The notes: generated by a model from the sequence alone, not told the origin. A stretch of 64,000 nucleotides of DNA from Legionella tucsonensis (GCF_001468035.1 NZ_LNZA01000001.1:1555313-1619312), one strand, 5' to 3'; positions 8,373-21,671 are shown, counted from the stretch's first letter. Made by a program: numbers and translations.

Positions 8373-9674
8373 CTACGACTCTCGCTTTTTTTCATCCAAT
8401 GATTTTAAAAGGTCTAACTTCTCGGTAATCTTTATTTCTAAACCACGATTTACTGGCTTATACCAGCCAGGCTCTTGCATCCCATCAGGTAAATAATGTT
8501 CTCCAGCTGCATAAGCATGAGGCTCATCATGAGCATAACGATACTCTTTTCCATGTCCTATTTTTTTCATTAAACGAGTAGGAGCATTGCGCAAATGAAT
8601 GGGCACTTCTCTAGATTTATCCCGCTTTACAAAATCCATAGCCTGGTTGAATGCGATATAAGCTGCATTACTTTTTGCAGCAATCGATAAATAAATAACA
8701 GCTTCTCCAAGAGCAAGCTCTCCCTCAGGAGAGCCCAGTCTTTCATAAGTAAGTGCGGCATCATTTGCGATTTGGACAGCACGTGGATCAGCTAAACCAA
8801 TGTCTTCCCATGCCATTCTAACAATACGCCGTGCCAAATAACGAGGGTCCACTCCCCCATCTAACATACGGCATAACCAATAAAGTGCTGCATCAGGATG
8901 AGAGCCGCGCACTGATTTATGCAGCGCAGAAATTTGATCGTAAAAATTGTCGCCGCCTTTATCGAAACGTCTGACCTGTTCTGTCAGTGAATTCATAACA
9001 AATTCTTTAGTCACATGTACATTATTCATTGTGGTACATGCTGCATGCAATTGTTCAAGACTATTCAATAATCGTCGAGCATCACCATCAGCAAATCCGA
9101 CAAGCATTTCTATTGCATCATCATCAAACTGGATGTGAGATAAAACAGCCCTGTATGCCTTTTGGAACAAACGTTCTAATTCTTCATCAGTCAAAGACTT
9201 TAAAACATAAACCTGGGCGCGTGACAGTAAAGCTGAATTTACTTCAAAAGAAGGATTTTCAGTGGTAGCCCCTATGAATGTCACTAAACCTGATTCAGTA
9301 TAAGGTAATAATGCATCTTGTTGCGCTTTGTTAAAACGATGAATTTCATCAATAAACAATAAAGTATGTTTACCATAAATCAGATTTTCTTGGGCTTTTT
9401 CAACTGCAGCACGGATGTCCTTAACACCGGAGAAAACCGCGGAAAGGGCTATCCATTCGCAGTCAAAAGCTTCAGCAGCAATGCGGGCAATCGTCGTTTT
9501 ACCAACTCCTGGAGGCCCCCATAAAATCATTGAGTGAAGTTTTTTCCCAGCAAAACTAAGCTGTAGTGATTTTCCCTCTCCCAATAAATGACTTTGCCCA
9601 ATTACTTCATCCAGACTTTTGGGTCTTAAAAGTTCTGCTAATGGTGGTGTAGGTATCGTCTTAAATAAGCTCAT
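8373..9674 (-). CDS. rarA: Replication-associated recombination protein RarA (MgsA)
   Basis: RarA is a clamp-loader-like AAA+ ATPase that acts at stalled replication forks. The 433-residue protein starts with the conserved LAELLRPKSLDEVIGQSHLL, has Walker A GPPGVGKTT near residue 54, Walker B LFIDEIHRFNKAQQDALLP, and sensor 1 IGATTENPSFEVN. The C-terminal part carries LARRIVRMAWEDIGLADP and PTRLMKKIGHGKEYRYAHDEP of the MgsA tetramerisation domain. Its ATG overlaps the stop of lolA by 3 bases, so it is translated as part of ftsK-lolA-rarA, a common gammaproteobacterial order. Confidence 0.97.
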   Translation of the reverse strand: MSLFKTIPTPPLAELLRPKSLDEVIGQSHLLGEGKSLQLSFAGKKLHSMILWGPPGVGKTTIARIAAEAFDCEWIALSAVFSGVKDIRAAVEKAQENLIYGKHTLLFIDEIHRFNKAQQDALLPYTESGLVTFIGATTENPSFEVNSALLSRAQVYVLKSLTDEELERLFQKAYRAVLSHIQFDDDAIEMLVGFADGDARRLLNSLEQLHAACTTMNNVHVTKEFVMNSLTEQVRRFDKGGDNFYDQISALHKSVRGSHPDAALYWLCRMLDGGVDPRYLARRIVRMAWEDIGLADPRAVQIANDAALTYERLGSPEGELALGEAVIYLSIAAKSNAAYIAFNQAMDFVKRDKSREVPIHLRNAPTRLMKKIGHGKEYRYAHDEPHAYAAGEHYLPDGMQEPGWYKPVNRGLEIKITEKLDLLKSLDEKKRES

Positions 9675-10279
9675 TGCCGAACCACATCAACCCCTTTTGG
9701 CGTTTTGAATTGAAACACACTAGCGGCTAATTTAGGGTTTAATTTGATTTGCAATAATTGGACAGTTGTCACTTGACCCAATTGATCATAAAGCTCCAAT
9801 CCTGTTAAAGTATTTTGGCGAAACATCAATTTTATCCGTTGGAAATTTGCTTTAGGTGATTTTGATTTCAAATCAAAAACAAGATCCTTACCCACATTAC
9901 TCTGAGTCACCTTAAAATCTCGGGTTACAGTATCATCATATCCACTCAAGAATAAAGCCGCAGTTCCCCCTAAACCTTTTTGTTGCGCTTTAACAGTCAC
10001 TTGCTCTAGGTCCTTGTCATAGACCCAAATTTTCTGACCATCAGCTACCATTAACTGCGCCATAGGTTGTGTCGTCTGCCAACGAAATCGACCTGGTCTT
10101 TGTAATGCCATAGTTCCTGATGAACGAGATACGACTCGATGTTTTGCTTTTACTGTTTGCTTAAAAACAGCTGTCATTGAGCGTATGCTATTTAATTTGC
10201 CCTGCAACAATGCATCAGGTGTTTCACAAAATCCGGCGATAGAAATACTTAAGAGTAATGCGATTAATATTTTTTTCAT
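9671..10279 (-). CDS. lolA: Outer-membrane lipoprotein carrier LolA
   Basis: LolA is the periplasmic chaperone that ferries lipoproteins from LolCDE to LolB. The 202-residue protein starts with a signal peptide (MKKILIALLLSISIAGFCE). The mature region has KLNSIRSMTAVFKQTVKA, the conserved GTMALQRPGRFRWQT and DGQKIWVYDKDLEQVT motifs, and KLMFRQNTLTGLELYDQLGQ. It follows ftsK by 2 bases and overlaps rarA. Confidence 0.95.
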   Translation of the reverse strand: MKKILIALLLSISIAGFCETPDALLQGKLNSIRSMTAVFKQTVKAKHRVVSRSSGTMALQRPGRFRWQTTQPMAQLMVADGQKIWVYDKDLEQVTVKAQQKGLGGTAALFLSGYDDTVTRDFKVTQSNVGKDLVFDLKSKSPKANFQRIKLMFRQNTLTGLELYDQLGQVTTVQLLQIKLNPKLAASVFQFKTPKGVDVVRQ

Positions 10280-10281
10280 TG

Positions 10282-13686
<3,405 letters not shown>

Positions 13687-13757
13687 TTGAAATCTGGTGC
13701 GGTGAAGCTAACTTATAATGTAATACTCTGCTTTGCTGCCCTAATAGAGCTGCCAAT

Positions 13758-14399
13758 TTATGATGCCCCTGGTGTTTTATTTTGATGAAGCATTTTCAGC
13801 ATAATATCTTTCCCCATAGCTTCAACCATTTTCATAAATAAGGCAGGGTTTTTTTCTTGTAAGCGGCGCAAATCAGAATAACGCCAATATAAAAAATCTA
13901 CTGGTTCTCGAGAATGTATGGTAGTGCTGGCCTTACCATCACTAAAATAACTCATCTCACCAATAAAATGATATGGACCTACCTCAATAGTAGTCCCATC
14001 TACCTCAATATAAACCAAACCTTGAGTGATCAACATTAAATTTTCTACAGGCTCCCCTTCAGTCAGCATTTTTTTATTGCTGGAAGTACCTCGGTAACTT
14101 AATTTAATAAGACGAATAAAATCACTTGTTTGCACACTTGAAAAAAATAAATCTTTTATCTGTTGCAAGTCATATGGCAAGTCTCTAGGTATCATATCTC
14201 TTAACAAAATACCAATCTGTACGAAATTAATGATTAAAGATGCGATAGCCCAATATGCAACGGGAGGTACATTAGCCAATGCTCCATAAAGCAAAAAGGA
14301 TAAATCAGATAGTACAAATATTATACGCAAAAGGAGTACTTTTCTAAAACAAAGACTCAAAAGCATTAAAATATTTCCCAGGCTATACAAATAATCCAA
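13758..14399 (-). CDS. Three-helix membrane protein with Popeye-like cyclic-nucleotide-binding domain
   Basis: Residues 1-70 hold about three hydrophobic helices (SLGNILMLLSLCF; LRIIFVLSDLSFLLYGAL; YWAIASLIINFVQIGILL). Residues ~85-205 look like a cNMP-binding beta-roll: LTEGEPVENLMLITQGLVYIEVDG, then FIGEMSYFSDGKASTTI, where GEMSYFSDGKAS occupies the phosphate-binding-cassette position. Canonical cassettes have an Arg before the Ala/Thr; here it is Lys-Ala-Ser. Three helices plus this domain is the architecture of Popeye proteins. The start is a TTG (14397-14399), chosen because GGAGG stands 6-7 bases upstream. The ligand is unknown. Confidence 0.7.
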   Translation of the reverse strand: MDYLYSLGNILMLLSLCFRKVLLLRIIFVLSDLSFLLYGALANVPPVAYWAIASLIINFVQIGILLRDMIPRDLPYDLQQIKDLFFSSVQTSDFIRLIKLSYRGTSSNKKMLTEGEPVENLMLITQGLVYIEVDGTTIEVGPYHFIGEMSYFSDGKASTTIHSREPVDFLYWRYSDLRRLQEKNPALFMKMVEAMGKDIMLKMLHQNKTPGAS

Positions 14400-14417
14400 T
14401 TATTTCCTCCAGTTCTT

Positions 14418-14527
14418 AACCTAGAAAAAGTAGTAGAAACCGTAGCACACAAACAAAAGGGGCTAATATGTTAGCAGATTCGATACCTTTAGCTTGCGCA
14501 GCAGGTCTCTACTACTTTTTCTCGGTT
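14418..14527. repeat. 110-bp element bounded by 20-bp inverted repeats
   Basis: AACCTAGAAAAAGTAGTAGA (14418-14437) pairs with 14508-14527 on the opposite strand at 19 of 20 positions, the inner 15 without a mismatch, around a 70-base interior. It lies in the gap between the divergent Popeye-like gene and aat, 18 bases beyond the former's start. The size and terminal inversion suit a MITE remnant; the transcript could also fold into one long stem. I see no obvious target-site duplication. Confidence 0.5.
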
Positions 14528-14591
14528 TATAATAATTGTAGAATAAAAAAGATTTTTAAGAAAAAAATCTTTATAAATCTAGGAGATTGTA

Positions 14592-15266
14592 TTGAGCTAT
14601 AATGAAATCCACTTCTTTCCAAATCCGGAAACAAGTGATGAGCAAGGCCTATTATTCATTGGCGGTGATTTATCACCCCAACGTATACTTCAAGCTTATA
14701 GACAAGGAATTTTTCCCTGGTATGAGCCAGGAACACCTATTCTCTGGTGGTCTCCAAATCCAAGACTTATATTGATTCCCAATGAATTTAAAGTGTCTCG
14801 CAGTTTACAAAAATCATTAAAAAAATCCTTTAGATTCACAATAGATACAGCATTTAAACAAGTAATTACTGCATGCGCCACGAGTACTGCACGAATAAAT
14901 AATACCTGGATAACGAAAGAAATGATCGAAGCATATACTCGTTTACATACTATGGGTTATGCTCATTCCTTTGAAATATGGTATGAAAATGAACTTGTAG
15001 GGGGCTTATATGGGCTGAGTTTAGGTCATGCTTTTTTTGGTGAATCGATGTTCCACAAGATAACAGATGCATCAAAAATTGCTTTTTATTATTTATGTAA
15101 AACAATGGTAAAATGGAATTTTGATTTTATTGATTGCCAAATTCCAACCAATCATTTACAAAGTTTAGGCGCTAAAGTTATCGAGCGAAAAGAATTTATT
15201 CATATATTATCTCAATCATTAGAACACCCTACAAAGCAAGGTCAATGGAATATCATCCTTACTTAA
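14592..15266 (+). CDS. aat: Leucyl/phenylalanyl-tRNA-protein transferase
   Basis: Aat attaches Leu or Phe from tRNA to N-terminal Arg/Lys of proteins, marking them for ClpS/ClpAP (N-degron pathway). Family signatures are FFPNPETSDEQGLLFIGGDLSPQRILQAYRQGIFPWYEPG, split here across residues ~8-47, WWSPNPRLIL, and GGLYGLSLGHAFFGESMFH with DCQIPTNHLQSLGA near the C-terminus. Length 224 fits. The start is a TTG at 14592 placed 6 bases after AGGAG; the nearby ATG at 14602 is out of frame. Confidence 0.95.
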   Translation: MSYNEIHFFPNPETSDEQGLLFIGGDLSPQRILQAYRQGIFPWYEPGTPILWWSPNPRLILIPNEFKVSRSLQKSLKKSFRFTIDTAFKQVITACATSTARINNTWITKEMIEAYTRLHTMGYAHSFEIWYENELVGGLYGLSLGHAFFGESMFHKITDASKIAFYYLCKTMVKWNFDFIDCQIPTNHLQSLGAKVIERKEFIHILSQSLEHPTKQGQWNIILT

Positions 15267-15388
15267 TATTTCAAATAACAACAACAGTGTACTATTATTA
15301 TACAATATAGACATACCATTACCATTTCATCCTGTTATGGCTTCAATGATTGACAATTTAGTTACTATATAACCCGGAGTATTTGCCT

Positions 15389-15943
15389 ATGGAGTCAAAA
15401 CAAAATAATGAATCAGAATCTAAAGTTTCTATTATTTTTGGAAAACTTAGCAGTAACCAATTACATGATATTTTGGAAAACCACGGTGCTACAAAAAAAG
15501 AAACTAAGGCTGTATTTTTAATAAGTGATAATTCAGCAGGGATAATAACTGTTTCATATTACTCTCAAGAACATGAGATGGTAAAACATCTTCGACTGGG
15601 TTTAACCCATGAGGGCTGGAAAATGGTTCCTAAGCCTCCTAGAGAACCTGCATTTACAGATACACTTGAAGTAAAAACAAAATATATGCAAGATAAAGCA
15701 ATATTTGATGAGGAAATGCAGTGTTTTCTCAATACAGCAAAGAGACTATTTGAACAAAGTGTTACTCCAGATCAGATTAGGACGCTTAGTTTTGAATTAC
15801 AAAAAAATGAATTGAATCTGCATGGGCTGATTAGACCAAGTCGCGCACAAATCAGTCAAGAGAAATACTATGCTGAGTATGTTGCCGATGTATTTGTAGC
15901 TGAAGATATTCCTGGATTAGTTAATATCAATAAAGCAAGATAA
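15389..15943 (+). CDS. Hypothetical protein, soluble, 184 residues
   Basis: I do not recognise this family. The protein is charged, has no signal peptide or membrane helix, and is predicted mostly alternating beta and helix (KVSIIFGKLSSNQLHDILENHG; GIITVSYYSQEHEMVKHLRLGLTHEGWKMVPKPPRE). The motif EGWKMVPKPPREP around residue 72 is the most distinctive. ATG 15389 is preferred over TTG 15383 because CCGGAG lies 10 bases upstream of it. It sits between aat and infA on the same strand with over 100 bases on each side, so it is probably transcribed on its own. Confidence 0.75.
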   Translation: MESKQNNESESKVSIIFGKLSSNQLHDILENHGATKKETKAVFLISDNSAGIITVSYYSQEHEMVKHLRLGLTHEGWKMVPKPPREPAFTDTLEVKTKYMQDKAIFDEEMQCFLNTAKRLFEQSVTPDQIRTLSFELQKNELNLHGLIRPSRAQISQEKYYAEYVADVFVAEDIPGLVNINKAR

Positions 15944-15948
15944 GAGCA

Positions 15949-16006
15949 ATTGTATTAATGACGAGTCCATAATGTCTGGAGTAGACCAATGACGAAATAA
16001 TACAAT
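15949..16006. repeat. Inverted repeat upstream of infA
   Basis: ATTGTATTA (15949-15957) is matched by its exact complement TAATACAAT (15998-16006). Inside lies a direct repeat, ATGACGA, at about 15958 and 15989. It starts 5 bases after the preceding stop codon, so it could be a terminator-like 3' structure, though no T run follows, or part of the infA leader. Confidence 0.35.
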
Positions 16007-16115
16007 AATTAAATTTTAATAAGCGTAGATTGCCATTTTCTTCATTTTAGTGCAGTATACACGCAGTAAGTATATAATAATAAATCTTATAAATTTGTAC
16101 ATCACTGAGAGACCT

Positions 16116-16337
16116 ATGGCAAAAGAAGATCATATAGAAATGGCTGGAACGGTTATAGATACCTTACCCAACACCATGTTTCGGGTTGAATTAGAAAATG
16201 GACATGTGATCACTGCTCACATTTCTGGTCGTATGCGTAAAAATTACATTAGAATTTTGACCGGTGATAAAGTCAAAGTCGAGTTAACTCCCTATGACTT
16301 AACCAAAGGTCGCATTATATTCCGCGATAAAAACTAA
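16116..16337 (+). CDS. infA: Translation initiation factor IF-1
   Basis: IF-1 binds the 30S A site during initiation. The 73-residue S1/OB-fold protein [19 protein letters not shown] continues with [19 protein letters not shown] and [22 protein letters not shown], and ends GRIIFRDKN, near-identical to the proteobacterial family. The open frame extends 22 codons upstream but IF-1 length and GAGAGACC before the ATG at 16116 fix the start. Confidence 0.98.
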   Translation: MAKEDHIEMAGTVIDTLPNTMFRVELENGHVITAHISGRMRKNYIRILTGDKVKVELTPYDLTKGRIIFRDKN

Positions 16338-16514
16338 GTAGTATCTTATTTAAAAATATATTCTCTACAAAAGTGAGCTGGAGCGAAGAAAAGTGCAGCT
16401 CGGCCTACGCTTTGGTAATCGTTCGAAATGTTAGATTGCAGCCAGGGTTACGGCTTTCGCTTTCACCCAGCTATGAGAATAGTTAAACGCTTTGCTACCC
16501 TGAGCCTTAAAGAA

Positions 16515-17699
16515 CTATAAAGCTTCAAATATTGCAGCAGCGCCCATGCCTGTGCCAATACACATGGTGACCATGCCATAACGTCCTTTAGTTCTTTTTA
16601 ATCCATGCAATAAAGTAGCTGTTCTTATTGCACCTGTTGCACCTAAAGGGTGTCCTAAAGCAATAGCTCCACCTAAAGGATTCACTTTGGTTCGAGGGAG
16701 ATCAAGCTCTTTAATCACTGCCAATGCTTGCGCTGCAAAAGCCTCATTAAGCTCTATCCAATCCAGCTGATCTAAAGTAAGACCTGCTCGTTTTAAAGCA
16801 ACTGGAATTGCTTTGATAGGGCCAATCCCCATAATTTCAGGAGGAACCCCGGCGACAGCATAACTCAGCAATCGTCCTATTGGTTTTAAATTATATTGAT
16901 GTAAAGCCTGTTCGCTGGCCAATAAAGCAATGCCTGCGCCATCACTGGTCTGTGAGCTGTTTCCTGCAGTAACCGTTCCTCTTGCAGCAAAGACTGGTTT
17001 TAATTTAGAAATAGCATCATAAGAAGTATCAGCTCGTGGTCCTTCATCATCATTTACCCATTTTTTCTTCATTATTACCGATGCATTTTTTAAATCTGCC
17101 TGTCTTATGGTAATTTCTACGGGGCTGATTTCTGCTTTAAAGTCACCCCGCTGCTGTGCTGCTACTGCTTTTTTATGACTTTCGGCAGCAAACTCATCTT
17201 GTTGCTCTCGAGTAACTTCCCAACGTTTTGCAACATTTTCAGCGGTAATACCCATCCCATATGCAATTGCGATATCGTCATTATTGAATAGAACAGGATT
17301 CACTGTGTATTTATTTCCACCTAAAGGAACCATAGACATGCTTTCAACACCACCAGCAAGAGCCAAATGCATATCACCACTACGTATAGACTCTGCAACA
17401 GTAGCAATACTTTGCACTCCAGAAGAACAAAAACGATTAATTGTCATTGCGGGAACAGACTGAGGCAAGCCAGCAAGTAATGAAGCAATACGTGCTACAT
17501 TCATACCCTGCTCTGCTTCAGGCATAGCACAGCCTATTACAACATCACCTATCTCCTGATGATCCACTGATGTATTACGTTCCATTAAGCTTCTGATCAC
17601 ATGGGCCAATAAATCATCGGGTAAGGTATTCTTAAATACACCACGTGGCGCTTTACCTACTGGGGTGCGTAATGCATCGACTATATATACATTAGTCAT
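16515..17699 (-). CDS. fadA: Acetyl-CoA acyltransferase (thiolase, FadA type)
   Basis: This thiolase performs the last step of fatty-acid beta-oxidation, cleaving 3-ketoacyl-CoA. The 394-residue protein has the active-site Cys in [18 protein letters not shown] (about residue 87), [13 protein letters not shown], the [11 protein letters not shown] motif, [17 protein letters not shown] with the catalytic His, and the C-terminal CIGTGMGAA with the second catalytic Cys. The ATG at 17697-17699 has GGGAG 8 bases upstream; a TTG two codons earlier is weaker. It follows the bifunctional dehydrogenase/hydratase gene by 13 bases, forming a beta-oxidation operon. Confidence 0.95.
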   Translation of the reverse strand: MTNVYIVDALRTPVGKAPRGVFKNTLPDDLLAHVIRSLMERNTSVDHQEIGDVVIGCAMPEAEQGMNVARIASLLAGLPQSVPAMTINRFCSSGVQSIATVAESIRSGDMHLALAGGVESMSMVPLGGNKYTVNPVLFNNDDIAIAYGMGITAENVAKRWEVTREQQDEFAAESHKKAVAAQQRGDFKAEISPVEITIRQADLKNASVIMKKKWVNDDEGPRADTSYDAISKLKPVFAARGTVTAGNSSQTSDGAGIALLASEQALHQYNLKPIGRLLSYAVAGVPPEIMGIGPIKAIPVALKRAGLTLDQLDWIELNEAFAAQALAVIKELDLPRTKVNPLGGAIALGHPLGATGAIRTATLLHGLKRTKGRYGMVTMCIGTGMGAAAIFEAL

Positions 17700-17712
17700 T
17701 TTCAAATCTCCC

Positions 17713-20076
17713 TTAGTTGCGTAACGGCTTGCCAGTTTCTAGTAAATGACTAATCCGTGCTTGAGTTAATTGCGTTCCAGCAAGAGCTATAAAAACTTCT
17801 CGCTCTAACTTAAGCATCCAGTTCTCATCAACAAATGTGTTTTGATTAAGATTGCCGCCACAAAGCACTGTTGCCAGTTCGGTAGCAATGAAATAATCAT
17901 GCTGAGAAATAAAGCCACCCTCTAACCAGTTAACCAAACCGGCCTGTAGTCGTGCTTTACCTTCAATTCCAGCAATTTGAAACTGTTTCTTTAAAGGAGG
18001 AAGATAATTTTCAGTATGCATGGAATTTATCTTAGCCAATGCAACATAGAGCACTTCATTAGCGTTCATGACATAACTGTCCGTACTTCGCAAATAGCCC
18101 ATCTGCATTGCCTCAGCAGCTGAACCTGCAACTTGTGCAGTGGCAATTTGTTGATAGTAACTCTGAAGAACTGCCATCAAATCTTTAGGAGCCAGATGTG
18201 CAGCACGCATGGCCATTTCTTTGCATCCACCTCCAGCAGGTATCACGCCAACACCAAACTCAACCAGACCAGGATAAGCTTCATAGGAAGCCACTACAGC
18301 ATCACAATGCATCATTAATTCACAACCACCACCAAGAGCACGTCCTCTCAAAGCTGCGACTGTTGGCACAGAACTGTATTTCAAACGCAAAGCGATGCGC
18401 TGAAATTGTGCAATCATGGCATCCAAAGCCTGCATTTTGTTGTCCTTAATTAGATTAAGAACACCACGTAAGTCAGCACCCGAACAAAAATTAGTCACAT
18501 CGTATTGATAAATAATTAACCCACGACATTGTTTTTCTGCAGTTTCCACTGCAGCCTCCAATCCATCAAGAACTGCTTGTCCTACAGTATTTGCTTTACT
18601 TTTAAAATTCACTACAGCGACATCATCTTGTAAATGCCATAAACGCACACCTTCATTTTCATAAATCACGGGCGTAGGATGTTCTGGTTCTTTAATAACC
18701 CGGTCAGTAAAAAGCTGACGTTTGTACACAGGCAATTGGCTTCGCGATTGATAATCATTCTTCAGTGGAGAATATGCGCCATTTTCAGTATAGAAAGCAT
18801 CGATTTCCAAAAGCCATCCGGGCAATTGCGCTGTACTAAGCGATGATTTTTCCTTTATTGCTTGATTAATATACTGAGTCATTTTTGCCAAGTCAGCTAA
18901 TTGCCACGTTTCAAAAGGTCCTTGCATCCATCCAAAACCCCAGCGAATCGCCAGGTCAACATCTCTAACATTATCTGCAATTGACTCAAGATGATACGCA
19001 CAATAATGGAATAAATCTCTGAAACATGCAGCCAAGAATTGTGCTTGCTTGTTATTGGAAATAATTAGATTTTGCATGCGTGCTGCGGGATCGGGATTAC
19101 CCATAATCGCTTTTAACGCATCACTTACAACAGGATGCGCCGGACGATAACTTGCTGTTCCAATATCATAAACCTCAATAATTTTGCCATTTTTTCTATA
19201 AACACCCTGGCCTGTTTTTTGCCCTAAATGTCCATCTTTAACGAGATTAAGGAGCCATTCAGGCAGTTTAAAGGTATGATGCCATGGATCATCTTGTAAC
19301 TGTTGCTGCATTGTGTGGATTACATGTTGCATGGTATCCAGACCAACAACATCCATAGTACGAAACGTGGCAGACTTTGGTCTTCCTAACAAAGGACCTG
19401 TCAATGCATCAACTTCGTCCAATCCCATGTCCATAGCAAAAGCATGATGTAAGGTTGTTAAGAGAGAAAATACGCCTATACGATTGCCAATAAAATTAGG
19501 CGTGTCTTTGGCACGCACCACTCCTTTACCTAGATAACGAGTTAACCATGTCTCCAGGTTATCAACCAACTCCTTATCTGTAGTTTCAGCAGGAATAAGT
19601 TCTGCAAGATGCATATAACGCGGAGGATTAAAAAAGTGAACACCACAAAAATTTTCTCTATGTGCTTTGGGTAAAACAGAACATAAAGAATTAATACTCA
19701 ATCCTGAAGTATTACTCACTAGAATAGAGTGTTCTGCTAAAAATGGGGAAATCCGCTTGTATAGATCTTCTTTCCAATCCAAACGCTCAGCTATTGCTTC
19801 AATAATTAAATCGCATGAAGATAAATCAGCAAGATCCTGATCATAATTTCGTGCTTGCAATAATGTTGCAGTTTGAGCAGTAGCAAGAGGAGCAGGCTTT
19901 AGCTTCCCTAAATTAGCTATTGACTTATCAATCAGTGCATTCGCATTTCCTTCTTTAGATGCCAAATCATAGAGTAACGTTTCTATACCTGCGTTAACAC
20001 AGTGCGCTGCAATCTGCGCACCCATCACCCCAGCACCCAGAACTGCGACTTTTTTTATAAAAAAAGGTCCCTGCAT
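17713..20076 (-). CDS. Fused 3-hydroxyacyl-CoA dehydrogenase / enoyl-CoA hydratase
   Basis: This 787-residue beta-oxidation enzyme carries out hydration and NAD-dependent oxidation of enoyl-CoA. The dehydrogenase comes first: Rossmann KKVAVLGAGVMGAQIAAHC near residue 8, NTSGLSINSL, and HFFNPPRYMHLAELIP, followed by its C-terminal helical domain. The crotonase-fold hydratase is C-terminal (GLIIYQYDVTNFCSGADL; GRALGGGCELMMHCDAVVAS around 605). This order is the reverse of E. coli FadB/FadJ and matches the FadN type. ATG 20074-20076 has GAGG upstream; the frame extends 26 unconvincing codons further. The thiolase gene follows 13 bases later. Confidence 0.93.
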   Translation of the reverse strand: MQGPFFIKKVAVLGAGVMGAQIAAHCVNAGIETLLYDLASKEGNANALIDKSIANLGKLKPAPLATAQTATLLQARNYDQDLADLSSCDLIIEAIAERLDWKEDLYKRISPFLAEHSILVSNTSGLSINSLCSVLPKAHRENFCGVHFFNPPRYMHLAELIPAETTDKELVDNLETWLTRYLGKGVVRAKDTPNFIGNRIGVFSLLTTLHHAFAMDMGLDEVDALTGPLLGRPKSATFRTMDVVGLDTMQHVIHTMQQQLQDDPWHHTFKLPEWLLNLVKDGHLGQKTGQGVYRKNGKIIEVYDIGTASYRPAHPVVSDALKAIMGNPDPAARMQNLIISNNKQAQFLAACFRDLFHYCAYHLESIADNVRDVDLAIRWGFGWMQGPFETWQLADLAKMTQYINQAIKEKSSLSTAQLPGWLLEIDAFYTENGAYSPLKNDYQSRSQLPVYKRQLFTDRVIKEPEHPTPVIYENEGVRLWHLQDDVAVVNFKSKANTVGQAVLDGLEAAVETAEKQCRGLIIYQYDVTNFCSGADLRGVLNLIKDNKMQALDAMIAQFQRIALRLKYSSVPTVAALRGRALGGGCELMMHCDAVVASYEAYPGLVEFGVGVIPAGGGCKEMAMRAAHLAPKDLMAVLQSYYQQIATAQVAGSAAEAMQMGYLRSTDSYVMNANEVLYVALAKINSMHTENYLPPLKKQFQIAGIEGKARLQAGLVNWLEGGFISQHDYFIATELATVLCGGNLNQNTFVDENWMLKLEREVFIALAGTQLTQARISHLLETGKPLRN

Positions 20077-20150
20077 TCTTTTTTCCTCATTATTTACAAT
20101 GTAGCCCGAGTTATGTCTTGCTTCACACAGGCCACAACAATTGATTAAAA

Positions 20151-21671
20151 TCAAGACAAATCAAAACGTATACCTTGTGCTAAAGGTAATTCATTTCCCC
20201 AATTTATCGTATTGGTTTGTCGACGCATGTATGCTTTCCAAGAATCAGATCCCGATTCACGCCCACCACCGGTTTCTTTTTCCCCACCAAATGCACCACC
20301 AATTTCAGCCCCTGAAGTACCTATATTAATATTGGCTATTCCACAATCACTGCCCCAGGCACTTAAAAAATGTTCCGCATTGTTTAAGTTTTGGGTGAAC
20401 ATGGCAGAAGACAAGCCTTGAGGCACATGATTTTGTAAAGCAATCGCCTCATCGATTGTCTGAAAAGGCATAACATATAAAATTGGCGCAAATGTTTCTT
20501 CTTGCACAATTTCCCAATGATTTTTTACATTACATACCAATGTAGGCTGGACAAAAAAACCAGGACGCTGGACTGGTTCACCGCCATAGATAATCTGGCC
20601 ACCTGCTTCCTTAATTCGAGCTATTGCCTGATTAAATTGATAAACAGCTTGTTCATCAATAAGCGGTCCCATTAAATTTTTCTTATCTAAAGGATCACCA
20701 ATTGTTATTTGCTCATAGGCAAATCGTAACCGCTCTACAACGTAATCATACTTAGAATGATGAACAAATAAACGTCGTGTAGAAGTACACCGTTGACCTG
20801 CAGTGCCTACTGCCCCAAAAACAATGGCTGGGATTGCTAAATGAAGATCAGCTGATTCATCGAGAATAATTGCATTATTACCGCCTAACTCTAGGATAGT
20901 TTTACCTAATCGAGCTGCGACTTTTTCTGCAACCTGTTTACCTACAGCTGTTGAGCCAGTAAATGAAATAAGAGGTATACGTTTATCATTAACCATTTCT
21001 TCAACCACATCGTGGCTTTCTGGAATAATTAAACTAAATATTTCCGGGCAACCATTAGCCCTTAATACTTCACTGCAAATATGCTGAACCGCAACAGCAC
21101 ACAAAGGAGTCTTTGCTGAAGGTTTCCACAAAGTCACATTACCACAGATAGCTGCCAGAAAAGCATTCCAAGACCAAACTGCAACGGGAAAGTTAAAAGC
21201 TGTAATAACGCCAACAATACCATATGGATGCCACTGCTCATACATTCTGTGTTGTGGACGTTCCGAATGCATGGAATTACCATATAACATACGCGATTGA
21301 CCTACCGCAAAATCGGCTATATCAATCATTTCCTGAACTTCTCCATCCCCCTCCTGCTTGGATTTACCCATTTCAAGGGAAACCAAACTTCCTAAAGCAT
21401 CTTTATGGTCACGCAATGCTTGGCCAATTTGCCTGATGATTTCTCCCCTTTTGGGAGCGGGAACTTTTTTCCACTCATGTGCAGCATGTTGAGCACGAGC
21501 CATTACCTCTTCATAATCGCGCATAGTGCACATTGCTATTTCTGCAAGCTTTTCACCATTTGCCGGGTTATAAGAGATTAATTGGTGTTCATGAATTCCA
21601 CTTTGCCAACCTTGACCGCTAAAGGCTCCCGGATTAACTGCGTGTATTTTCAAGCGTTTTAATATGTCCAT
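20151..21671 (-). CDS. ALDH7-type aldehyde dehydrogenase (aminoadipate semialdehyde DH-like)
   Basis: This 506-residue NAD-dependent aldehyde dehydrogenase is of the antiquitin/ALDH7 type: [21 protein letters not shown] and [12 protein letters not shown] (cofactor site), [16 protein letters not shown], catalytic Glu in [11 protein letters not shown], and nucleophile Cys in [14 protein letters not shown]. The [18 protein letters not shown] stretch near the C-terminus is characteristic of ALDH7/AmaB-like enzymes that oxidise alpha-aminoadipate semialdehyde (piperideine-6-carboxylate). GGAGGT lies 6 bases before the ATG. The next upstream gene on the same strand is a saccharopine/lysine-dehydrogenase-like protein, which supports a lysine catabolic role. 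Substrate is inferred, not shown. Confidence 0.88.
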   Translation of the reverse strand: MDILKRLKIHAVNPGAFSGQGWQSGIHEHQLISYNPANGEKLAEIAMCTMRDYEEVMARAQHAAHEWKKVPAPKRGEIIRQIGQALRDHKDALGSLVSLEMGKSKQEGDGEVQEMIDIADFAVGQSRMLYGNSMHSERPQHRMYEQWHPYGIVGVITAFNFPVAVWSWNAFLAAICGNVTLWKPSAKTPLCAVAVQHICSEVLRANGCPEIFSLIIPESHDVVEEMVNDKRIPLISFTGSTAVGKQVAEKVAARLGKTILELGGNNAIILDESADLHLAIPAIVFGAVGTAGQRCTSTRRLFVHHSKYDYVVERLRFAYEQITIGDPLDKKNLMGPLIDEQAVYQFNQAIARIKEAGGQIIYGGEPVQRPGFFVQPTLVCNVKNHWEIVQEETFAPILYVMPFQTIDEAIALQNHVPQGLSSAMFTQNLNNAEHFLSAWGSDCGIANINIGTSGAEIGGAFGGEKETGGGRESGSDSWKAYMRRQTNTINWGNELPLAQGIRFDLS

